Shown here: in pieces, positions 33,657 to 42,419 of the stretch | How positions within the stretch are numbered: position 1 is the stretch's first letter | Layout: every line of letters starts with the position of its first letter | Source of the DNA: JACOTK01 sp963743945 | GTDB lineage: Bacteria; Actinomycetota; Acidimicrobiia; Acidimicrobiales; CADCSY01 | Reading direction: 5' to 3' | DNA: 64,000 nucleotides | Assembly (NCBI GenBank): GCA_963743945.1 | Contig: CAVURO010000001.1 | Location: 248,001 to 312,000, forward strand | Position numbers and translations under genes: made by a program | Notes under the pieces: generated by a model | Databases searched by the model: none | Seen by the model: the letters and a program-made list of their open reading frames with translations, nothing else | Told to the model about the DNA's origin: nothing

Positions 33657-33671
33657 CTTCTCGGGAACGGG

Positions 33672-34769
33672 TCAGTCGGCCCACAGGGCCAGGATCTCCC
33701 GGCGAAAAGCATCGAAACGTCCCGCAACCACGGCGGCGCGCATGTCCCTCATCAGTTGGAGCGTCCACCAGACGTTGTGCATGGTGCACAGTCGACCGCC
33801 GGTTGCCTCCCCCACCATCAGGAGGTGGCGCAGATAGCCCCGGGACCAACGCCGACACACCGGGCAGGCGCAACCGGGGTCTGGGGGCTCGTCACTGACG
33901 GCGAACTCCGCTCGACGGAGCTTCACCTTGCCCGTCGAGGTCAGCAACGTGCCGTGTCGGGCAAGGCGAGTCGGCAGCACACAGTCGAACATGTCAATGC
34001 CTCGCGCGACACCCTCGACAAGTCCGACCGGATCGCCCACACCCATCAGGTACCGGGGAGCACCGGTCGGCAGGTGGTCGAGGGCGGCTTCCAGCGCAGG
34101 CAACATCTCCGAACGGGGCTCGCCCACGGAGAGGCCGCCGATGCCATAACCGTCAAACCCGATCTCGACGGTGCGGCGGGCACTCTCGGCTCGCAACATC
34201 GAGCTCACACCGCCCTGCACGATACCGAACAGTGCCTGGCCCTCACGATGGTGGGCGACCTTCGCCCTGCGGGCCCATGCGGCCGTTCGCTCGACAGCGG
34301 CACGCGCCACATCCACGGACGCCGGCCAGGGTGGACACACGTCCAGCACCATCTGGATGTCGGCGCCCAGTTCCTCCTGCACCGCCACGGCGCCCTCGGG
34401 GGTGAGGCGATGCTCCGATCCGTCGTAGGTGGAACGGAACACCGCCCCGTCGTCGTCGACCCTGGGGCTCAACGAGAACACCTGATAGCCACCCGAGTCG
34501 GTGAGCACCTGCCCGGGCCACGCCATGAAGTCGTGGAGCCCGCCCAACCCTGCAACGATCGCCGCTCCCGGTCGGAGCATCAGGTGATAGGTGTTCGCGA
34601 GCACGACCTCGGCACCGAGATCCTCCAGGTCCGCCGAGCTCAACGACCGCACCGTGCCGCGGGTGCCGACGGGCATGAAACACGGCGTCGCAAAGCTTCC
34701 CCGAGCCGTCGTCACCACACCGGCACGCGCCGAGCCGTCCGTCGCCTCCAGATCGATGCGCACCGTCAC
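33672..34769 (-). CDS. tgt: Queuine tRNA-ribosyltransferase (Tgt)
   Basis: 365 residues from GTG 34769, overlapping the queA stop (GTGA). Conserved parts: TPCFMPVGTRGTVRSLSSAD, LANTYHLMLRPG, the proton-acceptor Asp in VLTDSGGYQVFSLS, IVQGGVSSMLR, GIGGLSVGEP, the nucleophile Asp in DMFDCVLPTRLARHG, and zinc ligands in CACPVC with a downstream His. It swaps the wobble guanine of GUN-anticodon tRNAs for a 7-deazaguanine. Paired with queA for queuosine synthesis. Confidence 0.93.
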   Translation of the reverse strand: MTVRIDLEATDGSARAGVVTTARGSFATPCFMPVGTRGTVRSLSSADLEDLGAEVVLANTYHLMLRPGAAIVAGLGGLHDFMAWPGQVLTDSGGYQVFSLSPRVDDDGAVFRSTYDGSEHRLTPEGAVAVQEELGADIQMVLDVCPPWPASVDVARAAVERTAAWARRAKVAHHREGQALFGIVQGGVSSMLRAESARRTVEIGFDGYGIGGLSVGEPRSEMLPALEAALDHLPTGAPRYLMGVGDPVGLVEGVARGIDMFDCVLPTRLARHGTLLTSTGKVKLRRAEFAVSDEPPDPGCACPVCRRWSRGYLRHLLMVGEATGGRLCTMHNVWWTLQLMRDMRAAVVAGRFDAFRREILALWAD

Positions 34770-35845
34770 GAACGAGGTGTCCGTGCTCGATCACGGGCTC
34801 GCAGGAGCATCGCGTCGCCGAATGACAGGAATCGATAGCCATCCTCGAGTGCCAGCGCGTACAACGCCCTCCAACGGGGGCCCACAAACGATTCGATCAT
34901 CGCAAGCAACGTCGAGCGGGGCTGATGAAAGTTGGTCATCAGCAGGTCGACGACCTGCCACGGATGGTCACCGGAGATCAGCAGGTTCGTGTGCCCCGAC
35001 AGTTCCCCCGTCGCCGCAGCCGACTCCAGCGCCCGGACGGTCGTGGTGCCGATCGCCAGGACCCGTCGAGCGGATCGACATGCCGCCATGGTCTCGGCCG
35101 GGACGGCGTAGCGCTCCGTGTGCATCACGTGATCCACCAGACGGTCAACGGTCACCGGACGGAAGGTTCCCAGCCCTACGGCGAGATCGACAGCGACGAC
35201 GCGTGCGCCGTGAGCACGGCACCGGTCCAGGACGTCGGATGTGAGGTGTAATCCCGCTGTCGGAGCCGCAACCGAGCCCGGCACGGCCGCATACACCGTC
35301 TGGTACCGCTCCGAATCCTCCAGCGCCGCCTTGAGGTAGGGAGGCAAGGGCACCTCACCGTAACGGTCGACGGCGGTGGTGACGTCCGCACCGTGACTGA
35401 CCAGGCGCACCGGGCGAAGCCCGCCTTCCAGGCGCTCACCGACCTCGATCGCAAGCGTGACATCGGAGCGACGCCCGACCGCACCCGGGGACTCCACGCG
35501 GAGAACCGTTCCCGGCGCCACCCGGGCCCCCGGTCGGACAAGGGCCACCCACTCCTGCTCATACCCGCCCGCCACGACACCGCTCGCTGCCTCCTCCAGC
35601 AGGAGGACCTCGACGGCCCCTCCCGTGGACTTCCGGCTCCGGAGTCGCGCCGGGATCACCCTGGTCTCGTTGAGCACGATGACATCGCCCTCCTCGACGA
35701 AGTCGGGCAGATCGCGCACCTGCCGGTGCAGTGGGGCCCCGTCACCGGTGTCGACAAGCAGGCGCGCGTGATCCCTTGGCTCGACCGGCTGTTGGGCGAT
35801 GGCTCCGACGGGCAGCCGGTAGTCAGGAACGTCACTTGCGCTCAG
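34766..35845 (-). CDS. queA: S-adenosylmethionine:tRNA ribosyltransferase-isomerase (QueA), start unclear
   Basis: Forms epoxyqueuosine on tRNA from SAM. Motifs: NETRVIPARLRS, YGEVPLPPYLK, APTAGLHLTSDVL, VAVDLAVGLGTFRPV, MHTERYAVP, TTTVRALES, LMTNFHQPRSTLLAMIESFV. A GTG at 35719 would drop conserved N-terminal sequence: upstream the same frame encodes DYRLPVGAIAQQPVEPRDHA and RLLV, standard for the family. No ATG, GTG or TTG is in frame there; a CTG at 35845 gives 359 residues, near the normal size. A GTG at 35835 is one frame off, so an indel near 35825 is the other explanation. Confidence 0.8.
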   Translation of the reverse strand: MSASDVPDYRLPVGAIAQQPVEPRDHARLLVDTGDGAPLHRQVRDLPDFVEEGDVIVLNETRVIPARLRSRKSTGGAVEVLLLEEAASGVVAGGYEQEWVALVRPGARVAPGTVLRVESPGAVGRRSDVTLAIEVGERLEGGLRPVRLVSHGADVTTAVDRYGEVPLPPYLKAALEDSERYQTVYAAVPGSVAAPTAGLHLTSDVLDRCRAHGARVVAVDLAVGLGTFRPVTVDRLVDHVMHTERYAVPAETMAACRSARRVLAIGTTTVRALESAAATGELSGHTNLLISGDHPWQVVDLLMTNFHQPRSTLLAMIESFVGPRWRALYALALEDGYRFLSFGDAMLLRARDRARTPRS

Positions 35846-35978
35846 GAGTGGCGAGCCTCTCGGTCGAATGGGCCCGGCCTCAGGGCCGAGTGCACACGGA
35901 CATCCGCTGGAACCAGAGGCTGTCTCGCCAGGCAGGGACAGGAGCGTCGAATCGTTCGGCAGGCACCGGCCTGCCCTC

Positions 35979-36010
35979 CGATCAACGATCCACCTGTGCG
36001 ATCAACGATC
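35979..36010. repeat. Direct repeat beside a stop codon
   Basis: cgatcaacgatc occurs at 35979-35990 and 35999-36010, the second touching the stop codon of the nitronate monooxygenase gene. Confidence 0.5.
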
Positions 36011-36975
36011 TAGAGGTACTTGCCCAGGCCCGCCAGGGCCTGCTCGGCCTCGGCCACCATGCGGTGCACCAGCTCGCCTGCCGGAACGATGTCGCGGATG
36101 CCACCCGTCCCCTGTCCTGCGGGGTAGCACTCCTTGTCGGGGTCGATGTCAGGGGTGTTCTCGTCGGCCCCGAGATGCATGGCGCCGTCCTGCATCGAGC
36201 GCATGATCTGCATCGGGAAGGCCTGCAACTCGTCGGTGTGGCTCTCCCACCAGGAGTTGTACTCGTTGCGAACCGCACGGAGCGTCTTGCCCGTGTATGC
36301 CCTGGTGATGACGGTACCGTCCTCACCCGTCCTGACGAGCGCCTCCTTGTAGCCCGGGACGGCACGGGCCTCGGGCGTCGCGATGAAGCGGGTGCCCACC
36401 CAGACGCCATCGGCGCCGAACGCGAGGGCGGCGGCGAGACCACGGCCGTCGAAGATCGAACCCGCTGCCACCACCGGCACCTTGTCACCCACGGCATCGA
36501 CCACCTGGGGAACCAGCGCCATGCCGGCAACCGTCCCGGTGTGGCCACCTCCCTCGGTGCCCTGGGCCACGACGACATCACAGCCCGCCTCGACAGCCTT
36601 GACGGCATGTTGGACCTTGCCGCAGATGTTGACCACGACCAGGTCGTTCTCGTGACAGAGCTCGACGACCTCGCGGGGCACACCCAATCCCGCAGCGAAG
36701 ACCTTTGCGTCGTGGGCGATGATCTGTTCCACCTGGGCGACCATGCTTCCCGGCATGGCCGTGAGCAGGTCGACGCCGTAGGGCTTGCTCGTGATGGCTC
36801 GCACCGCCTCCATCTCCTGGACCATCTCGTCGAGCGGCATGGTCGAGGCACCCATGCACCCGAAACCGCCGGCCTCCGAAACCGCCGCAACGAGCTTCGC
36901 GTACGACACCCCGCCCATGCCGGCGAGCATCACCGGGTGCTCAATGCCGAGAATCTCCGTAAGACGTGTGCGCAT
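36010..36975 (-). CDS. Nitronate monooxygenase / 2-nitropropane dioxygenase family
   Basis: 321 residues from ATG 36975 (GGGAGG site). FMN-binding TIM barrel: IEHPVMLAGMGGVSYAKLVA, VSEAGGFGCMGAST, the flavin-site motif VVVAQGTEGGGHTG, VPVVAAGSIFDGRGLAAALA and GADGVWVGTRFIATPEA. Family members oxidise nitroalkanes or act as flavin enoyl reductases. The C-terminal part (ECYPAGQGTGGIRDIVPAGE) matches the subgroup found beside acyl-CoA genes in Actinobacteria. It is divergent from the SDR gene at 37213 and may share regulation; the true substrate is unknown. Confidence 0.85.
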   Translation of the reverse strand: MRTRLTEILGIEHPVMLAGMGGVSYAKLVAAVSEAGGFGCMGASTMPLDEMVQEMEAVRAITSKPYGVDLLTAMPGSMVAQVEQIIAHDAKVFAAGLGVPREVVELCHENDLVVVNICGKVQHAVKAVEAGCDVVVAQGTEGGGHTGTVAGMALVPQVVDAVGDKVPVVAAGSIFDGRGLAAALAFGADGVWVGTRFIATPEARAVPGYKEALVRTGEDGTVITRAYTGKTLRAVRNEYNSWWESHTDELQAFPMQIMRSMQDGAMHLGADENTPDIDPDKECYPAGQGTGGIRDIVPAGELVHRMVAEAEQALAGLGKYL

Positions 36976-37212
36976 GGCAGTTCCTCCCCGAATGAAGATG
37001 TGGCCCTCATCGTCACCCGCAGGAGGGGTTCGGGGCAAATGCGTCCGGCCCGGTATTCAGGACCGGACGCACGGCCTGCGAACCGCAATGGCGCAACCGC
37101 GCCGAAAACAGGCAGTATTTCCTACTGGAGGCAGGTAGCCCACCACCTGACATTCGGCTCTGCCGTTCAGGCAAGATTCACAAGCACGATCCCACAGGAC
37201 AAAGGAGACGAC

Positions 37213-38106
37213 ATGGCCGACATGAGTTTTGACGGCAAAGTAGCAATCATCACCGGTGCCGGAAACGGTCTCGGCCGCGAGCACGCACTGCTGCTGGCGT
37301 CACGTGGCGCACAGGTCGTGGTGAACGACCTCGGTGGCTCGGTGGACGGCCAGGGCGCCAGCGCTGGGCCCGCCGAGACCGTGGCCAAGGAGATCGAGGC
37401 CCTCGGCGGCGTCGCGGTTTCCGACGACAGCAGCGTTGCCTCGGTCGAGGGCGGCGAGCGAATCGTCCAAACCGCCATCGACGCGTTCGGTCGGGTCGAC
37501 ATCGTGATCAACAACGCCGGCATCCTGCGGGACAAGTCGTTCAACAACATGACCCCCGAGTTGCTCGACCCCGTGCTCGACGTTCACCTCCGTGGCGCGT
37601 TCTACGTGACGAAGCCTGCATGGATCAAGATGCGTGAGCAGGGCTACGGGCGCGTCATCAACACGTCGTCGGCTGCCGGCATCTTCGGCAACTTCGGACA
37701 GACCAACTACGGCGCCGCCAAGATGGGCCTCGTGGGCTTCACCCGCGTGCTCGCCGCCGAAGGCGCCAAGTACAACATCAAGGCCAACGCCATCGCCCCC
37801 GGTGCCCGCACCCGTATGACCGAAGAGCTCATGGGCCCGATGGCAGCCAAGCTCGACCCCCAACTGGTCACGCCCATCGTCGCCTACCTCGCCCACGAGG
37901 ACTGCCCCGTGACGGGCGAGATCTACTCGGTCGGCGGCGGCCGTGTGGCTCGAGTGTTCATCGGCGTCACGCCCGGCTACTACAAGGCCGATCTCTCACT
38001 TGAGGACGTCCGGGACAACTTCGACCAGATCCGGTCCGAAGAGGGCTACGCCGTCCCCGCCAATGCCATGGAGGAGATGGGCCTCCTCATGCCCCACCTC
38101 ATGTAG
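37213..38106 (+). CDS. Short-chain dehydrogenase, MFE-2-type 3-hydroxyacyl-CoA dehydrogenase
   Basis: 297 residues from ATG 37213 (AAAGGAG site). Rossmann motif VAIITGAGNGLGREHALLLA, VNDLGGSVDGQG, NNAGILRDKSFNNM, and catalytic Ser, Tyr and Lys in NTSSAAGIFGNFGQTNYGAA followed by KMGL. The long form of the NDLGG motif and a C-terminal extension (YSVGGGRVARVFIG and following) match the (3R)-hydroxyacyl-CoA dehydrogenase part of peroxisomal multifunctional enzyme type 2. Likely role: fatty-acid or sterol side-chain beta-oxidation. Faces the SCP2 gene across a shared terminator. Confidence 0.87.
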   Translation: MADMSFDGKVAIITGAGNGLGREHALLLASRGAQVVVNDLGGSVDGQGASAGPAETVAKEIEALGGVAVSDDSSVASVEGGERIVQTAIDAFGRVDIVINNAGILRDKSFNNMTPELLDPVLDVHLRGAFYVTKPAWIKMREQGYGRVINTSSAAGIFGNFGQTNYGAAKMGLVGFTRVLAAEGAKYNIKANAIAPGARTRMTEELMGPMAAKLDPQLVTPIVAYLAHEDCPVTGEIYSVGGGRVARVFIGVTPGYYKADLSLEDVRDNFDQIRSEEGYAVPANAMEEMGLLMPHLM

Positions 38107-38120
38107 GCGACATCCCTCGA

Positions 38121-38164
38121 AACGTGAAAGAGGCCGGGTGCATGCACCCGGCCTCTTTCACGTT
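38121..38164. terminator. Perfect bidirectional terminator hairpin
   Basis: A 44-bp perfect palindrome (arms of 22 bp, starting aacgtgaaagaggccgggtg) lies between two convergent genes, 15 bases past the SDR stop and 14 before the SCP2 stop. A-rich and T-rich flanks give short U-runs on both strands. Confidence 0.8.
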
Positions 38165-38177
38165 CTCAAGACTCCGA

Positions 38178-38564
38178 CTAAGCGGTGAGCGCCTTGATCT
38201 TCTCCTGGAATGCAGCCTGCTCGGGGCTTGGGGCGCCCGCGCTCTGCATGGCCATGAGCTTGCTCATGTCACCCTCGACCTTGATCTGGCCGGACATGAA
38301 CGCCTGCATGGCGGCCTGCTGGTTGCCATCGATGAACATGGACTTGGCGATGTCGTAAGGGACGCTGAGCTTGGTGGCAGCGCCATCGGCAAGACCCTGT
38401 TCGAAGTTACCGGCAGCGATGTGGACCTCACGGTCGCCATCAGGTCCACCTTGGACCACGATGTTCAGCAACAGGTCCTTGAGAGCCGCGGGGGGCTCCG
38501 GCGCCTCGGCGCGGAGCTTCTCGACCTCAGCGAACCAGGCATCGGAAAGGAAAGTTTCAGCCAC
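38178..38564 (-). CDS. SCP2 sterol-carrier domain protein
   Basis: 128 residues from GTG 38564 with a strong AAGGAGG site. A single SCP2 domain: FLSDAWFAEVEKLRAEAPEP, LLNIVVQGGPDGDREVHIAA, LSVPYDIAKSMFIDGNQQAA, FMSGQIKVEGDMSKLMAM. Members bind lipids or acyl-CoAs in a hydrophobic tunnel. Its position opposite a hydroxyacyl-CoA dehydrogenase supports a role in fatty-acid or sterol metabolism. A palindrome upstream may be its repressor site. Confidence 0.87.
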   Translation of the reverse strand: MAETFLSDAWFAEVEKLRAEAPEPPAALKDLLLNIVVQGGPDGDREVHIAAGNFEQGLADGAATKLSVPYDIAKSMFIDGNQQAAMQAFMSGQIKVEGDMSKLMAMQSAGAPSPEQAAFQEKIKALTA

Positions 38565-38617
38565 GATGTCCTCCTTGAATGAGCAGAGATGTTCTGCGAC
38601 CCGTACTCTCGCGTCCT

Positions 38618-38635
38618 CTTGACCGTCCGGTCAAG
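38618..38635 (-). promoter_or_regulatory. Palindromic TetR-type operator before the SCP2 gene
   Basis: CTTGACCG-TC-CGGTCAAG, perfect 8-bp arms, 54 bases before the GTG and overlapping a TTGACC -35-like box on the minus strand. GACCG/CGGTC half-sites are typical for TetR regulators of lipid genes. Which regulator binds is unknown. Confidence 0.5.
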
Positions 38636-38660
38636 TACGACGTGAACATTGTCATGTCCA

Positions 38661-40412
38661 TCAGGGTTGGATGGGAACCTCAACGGGGCCCGCGGGCCAG
38701 TTGGCTGTGAACCGCTGCCCACCCAGCGTCTTGACATAGCGACCCTTCTCGCCGTTGAACAGGCTCACGGCGTTGGGATCGTAATAGATCTCGCGAGCAT
38801 CGTTGGTTCCCGTGTGATCACCCGGTCCGAAGCTCCAGACGCCCGTCTCCCCTCCGGTTGCCGGATACCGGAAGAGTCCCTCCTGGAACGAGTTGGGGTT
38901 CAGGTTCGGCCCTGCCATCTGAACGCCGAGGAAGAACATCAGGATGGGGTAGTACAGGACGGGAGCGATGAAGGCAGGCTCATCGCTGCGGATCTCCTTG
39001 TAGGTGCGGTAGGCCTCGGCATTCATGTTCGAAAAGACGTCGTCGAGGAAACTGAGGCCATAGGAATGTCGCCACTGCTCCTGGTCGTAGATCTGGCCCA
39101 GAAGGTCGACGTCGGTGAGCGCGGTGCCGACATTGATCCATTCCGGACGGTAGTTCTGCTGCGTTGCCTGCGTGGTGAGGAACAACGGCAGGATCGGGTC
39201 GCAGGCACAGAGGACGGCGTTGGCGCCCTTGTCCTTCATCTGAGCGACCATCCCCACCGCGTCCGACGACAAACGGGTGAAGTCAAGCTTGTAGTTGATC
39301 CGGTGCACGAAGTTCGCGCCGGCGGCGTTCAGTTGACGTATGCCGTCGTTGGCACACTCCTGATACCACGGCTCCTCCGGGATGATCAGACCGATCGAGC
39401 GATCCTGTGTCCGATAGGAGGGGTCACCGGCGTACCGTGCCGTGAAGCCGAGAAGCCGCTTCAGGCTGTAATCCACGATCGACTCGAGCAGCCTCGTGCA
39501 GTCGATCAGGACTCCCCAGGCATAGGGAGCGTTCTTCTCATACCACTGCCTCGACATGTGCACGGGAGGCATCGCGATGACCTTTTGGCGCACCAATGCC
39601 TCGGCATAGGGCGTGCTCAGGACGCTGAGATCCGAGAAGGCATGCATCTCCTGGCCAACCCGCAGTGCGTCGGCGTTGGCCGCCTCGACGCCACCGCCGA
39701 AGAACTCCGCGAGCTGATCGCCCTGACCGGTGTAGAACTCCACCTTCGCCTGGCGGCCGTAGAGCTGGAACTTCTTGTTGAAGTAGTCGAAGTAGGTGAC
39801 GATGGTGCGGCGAATGTCCTCGTTGGTGTCCTTGATGTTGGCCTTCTCCGCCACCTGGCCGGCCACCGCGTACAGGCTCGGCAGGCTCCCCTCACGGAAG
39901 GCGACCGTGATGGTGTCACCGGTGACCCCGGGACTCGTCGCGCCGCCGTTGGCTCCCGAGAAGGTGATGCACGGCGGTGAGTAGGGCTCGCGGGTCTGGC
40001 GGGCGCCGCCTTCGCAGTTGCCCGCCGGTGCAGCCGCTCCCCCGCCCGAAGCCGGGGCGGTGGAATCACCGGCTGTGCTCGCAGGCGCCGATCCCGAACC
40101 ACCGTCGTTGGTCCCGCGGCTGCTCCCGTTGGACCCAGGCGTCGAACTGCGTGGCCCTGTCGCCGTGGTCGTGCCGCCGGGAGTGACCCCGCCGGGCGAC
40201 GGGGCGGTCAGGTCGGGACCCGACGACGTGCTTGGATCAGGACTCTGCTGGTCCTGGCTCGTCCCCAGCACCTTCGACTCCTCGGGAGCCGTGCTGGGAA
40301 CCAGCCACACCAGCATTGCAAGGGTGATCACCACCACCAGCGCGGGGGCGTAGCCCCCGAGCAGCAGCCCCGGCGAGGTTGCCTTCCCGTTGAGACCCGG
40401 GCGCTCGTTCAT
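38661..40412 (-). CDS. ABC transporter substrate-binding protein, paralog 1
   Basis: 583 residues from ATG 40412 (AAGGAG site). One N-terminal membrane anchor (YAPALVVVITLAMLVWLVP), a Ser/Thr/Gly/Pro linker of about 100 residues, then a type I periplasmic-binding domain (GDTITVAFREGSLPSLYAVA, LLGQIYDQEQWRHSYGLSFL, FFLGVQMAGPNLNP). Cys pairs (GNCEGGARQTREPYSPPC, LCACDPILPLF) may form disulfides. It differs from paralogs 2 and 3 more in the C-terminal half. The family carries branched amino acids, amides or short acids; the ligand cannot be told. Transcribed after paralog 2. Confidence 0.78.
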   Translation of the reverse strand: MNERPGLNGKATSPGLLLGGYAPALVVVITLAMLVWLVPSTAPEESKVLGTSQDQQSPDPSTSSGPDLTAPSPGGVTPGGTTTATGPRSSTPGSNGSSRGTNDGGSGSAPASTAGDSTAPASGGGAAAPAGNCEGGARQTREPYSPPCITFSGANGGATSPGVTGDTITVAFREGSLPSLYAVAGQVAEKANIKDTNEDIRRTIVTYFDYFNKKFQLYGRQAKVEFYTGQGDQLAEFFGGGVEAANADALRVGQEMHAFSDLSVLSTPYAEALVRQKVIAMPPVHMSRQWYEKNAPYAWGVLIDCTRLLESIVDYSLKRLLGFTARYAGDPSYRTQDRSIGLIIPEEPWYQECANDGIRQLNAAGANFVHRINYKLDFTRLSSDAVGMVAQMKDKGANAVLCACDPILPLFLTTQATQQNYRPEWINVGTALTDVDLLGQIYDQEQWRHSYGLSFLDDVFSNMNAEAYRTYKEIRSDEPAFIAPVLYYPILMFFLGVQMAGPNLNPNSFQEGLFRYPATGGETGVWSFGPGDHTGTNDAREIYYDPNAVSLFNGEKGRYVKTLGGQRFTANWPAGPVEVPIQP

Positions 40413-40511
40413 CGCACACTCCTTCGATAGATGTCGGAGGCCAATGCCTCTCCTGACACGCACCACCTGCATCCACTTGGCCCCACGCAACCGAGGGGCT
40501 TCCGACGGTTC

Positions 40512-40567
40512 GATTAACGGGTTCGAGTTACGGGTTCGATGTACGGGTTCGATTTACGGTTCGATCG
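40512..40567. repeat. 13-bp repeat (four copies) across the stop of paralog 2
   Basis: Variants of tacgggttcgatt follow each other four times. The stop codon of the second binding protein (40554-40556) lies within the array. Confidence 0.7.
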
Positions 40568-42294
40568 GGAAGGTGGCCTCGCCGACGGGCCAGTTCGTGG
40601 TGAACCTTTGGCCGTCGAGGGTTTTGACGTAACGTCCGGGCTCGCCGTTGAACGGACTGATGGCCTTGGGGTCGTAGTACATCTCACGGGCATCGTCGGT
40701 GGCCGTTCGGTCACCCGGCCCGAAGCTCCAGGTGCCGGTCTCGCCTATGGCGGCCGGGTAGTTGAACAGGCCCTGCTCGAAGGTCGAGGGGTTCAGGTTG
40801 GGACCGGCCATGTGCACACCGAGGAAGAACAACAGGATCGGGTAGTAGAGCACCGAGGAGATGAACGCCGGCTCGTCGCTGCGCATCTCCTTGTAGGCCC
40901 GGTAGGACTCGGTCTTCGTTCCCTGGTAGATGTCGTCGAGGAAGCTGATGCCCGCCGAATGACGCCACTGCTCCTGGTCGTAGATCTGGCCCAGAAGGTC
41001 GACGTCGGTGAGCGCGGTGCCGACGACGCCCCATTCCGGACGGTAGTTCTGCTGGGTCGCCTGGGTGGTGAGGAAGAGTGGCAGGATCGGGTCGCAGCCG
41101 CAGACCAGGGTGGTGACGCCCTTGTCCTTCATCTGGGCGACCATGCCCACCGCATCGGAGGACAAGCGGGTGAAGTCCAGCTTGTAGTTGATCTGATGGG
41201 TCAACGGATGACCTGCTGCCTCCAGAATCCGCCCACCAGCGCTGGCGCACTCCTGATACCAGGGCTCCTCGGGAACGATGAGTCCGAGGGTGCGATCCTT
41301 CGTCCGATAGGACGGCTCGCCGGCGAAGCGGGCCTTGTAGCCGAGGAGGCGCTTCAGTCCGAAGTCCACGACGCTCTCCAGCAACCGACTGCAGTCCACG
41401 AACACGCCGTAGGCGTAGGGGGCGTTCTTCTCATACCACTGGCGCGACATGTGGATCGGTGGAATGGCGATGACCTTCTGGCGCACCAGGGCCTCGGCAT
41501 AGGGCGTGCTCAGCACGCTGAGATCGGCGAAGGCCTTGATCTCCTGGGCTGCCTGGAGCGCATCGGCGTTGGCCGCCTCGACGCCACCGCCGAAGAACTC
41601 GGCGAGCTGATCGCCCTTGCCCTTGTAGAACACGGGCTTGACCTGTCGGCCGTAGAGCTGGAACTTCTTGTTGAAGTAGTCGAAGTAGGCCACCATCGTG
41701 CGCCGGACGTCTTCTTCGGTGTCCTTGATGTTGGCCTTCTCCGCCACCTGGCCGGCCACCGCGTACAGGCTCGGCAGGTTCCCCTCACGGAAGGCGACCG
41801 TGATGGTGTCACCGGTGACCCCGGGACTCGTCGCGCCGCCGTTGGCTCCCGAGAAGGTGATGCACGGCGGTGAGTAGGGCTCGCGGGTCTGGCGGGCGCC
41901 GCCTTCGCAGTTGCCCGCCGGTGCTGCCGCTCCCCCACCCGAAGCCGGGGCGGCGGTGTCACCGACAGCGCTCGCGGGCAGCCGATCCCGACCCGCCGTC
42001 ATTGGTCGCGCCGTTGGCCCTCGGCGTCGAACTGCGTGGGCTTGTCGCCGTGGTCGTGCCGCCGGGAGTGACCCCGCCGGGAGACGTGTCGATCGGGGTG
42101 GTGCCCGTCGAGCCGTCGAAGCCCGAGGCGGTGTCCGGACTGTTCCGCTCGACCTCGAGGCCCAACACCCGGTCGCCGTCTCCCTTGGACGGCGCCAGCG
42201 CCACCAACAGGGCCAGGACCACCAGAACGACCACCGCCGGCAGGTAGCCCTTCCGTAAGATCAGATCCTGATGGACCCGCTCCGGCTGCTTCAT
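40554..42294 (-). CDS. ABC transporter substrate-binding protein, paralog 2, one frameshift
   Basis: Start ATG 42294 (AAGGGGGA site). The N-terminal anchor (YLPAVVVLVVLALLVALAP) and linker are in one frame; the binding domain (GDTITVAFREGNLPSLYAVA, LLGQIYDQEQWRHSAGISFL) in another. Comparison with the two paralogs shows one extra base at about 41980 (gggcagccgat against gggcgccgat), and removing it gives 579 residues. The binding domain is almost identical to that of paralog 3, so the frameshift is recent or an error. Lies directly downstream of the ATPase gene. Confidence 0.78.
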
Positions 42295-42384
42295 CGCATT
42301 CCCCCTTCACACGTCGCGGTGGTGTCACCGTGATCAACTTGCGGGGGGTGCAAGCAGTTGGATTGTCGGGCAAAGAATCGTTGA

Positions 42385-42398
42385 CTTCCGAACGGAAG
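42385..42398 (-). promoter_or_regulatory. Palindrome upstream of paralog 2
   Basis: CTTCCG-AA-CGGAAG lies in the 125-bp gap between the ATPase stop and the paralog 2 start. A TTGACT box on the minus strand (overlapping the ATPase stop) precedes it, so it may mark an internal promoter or operator, or a weak hairpin. Confidence 0.3.
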
Positions 42399-42419
42399 AT
42401 GTGTCCTAGGTCACCTTAG

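Noticed and set aside
35731..37212. A long upstream extension of the SDR frame
   Set aside because: The extension is antisense to the nitronate monooxygenase gene; the SDR has a good ribosome site and family start at 37213.
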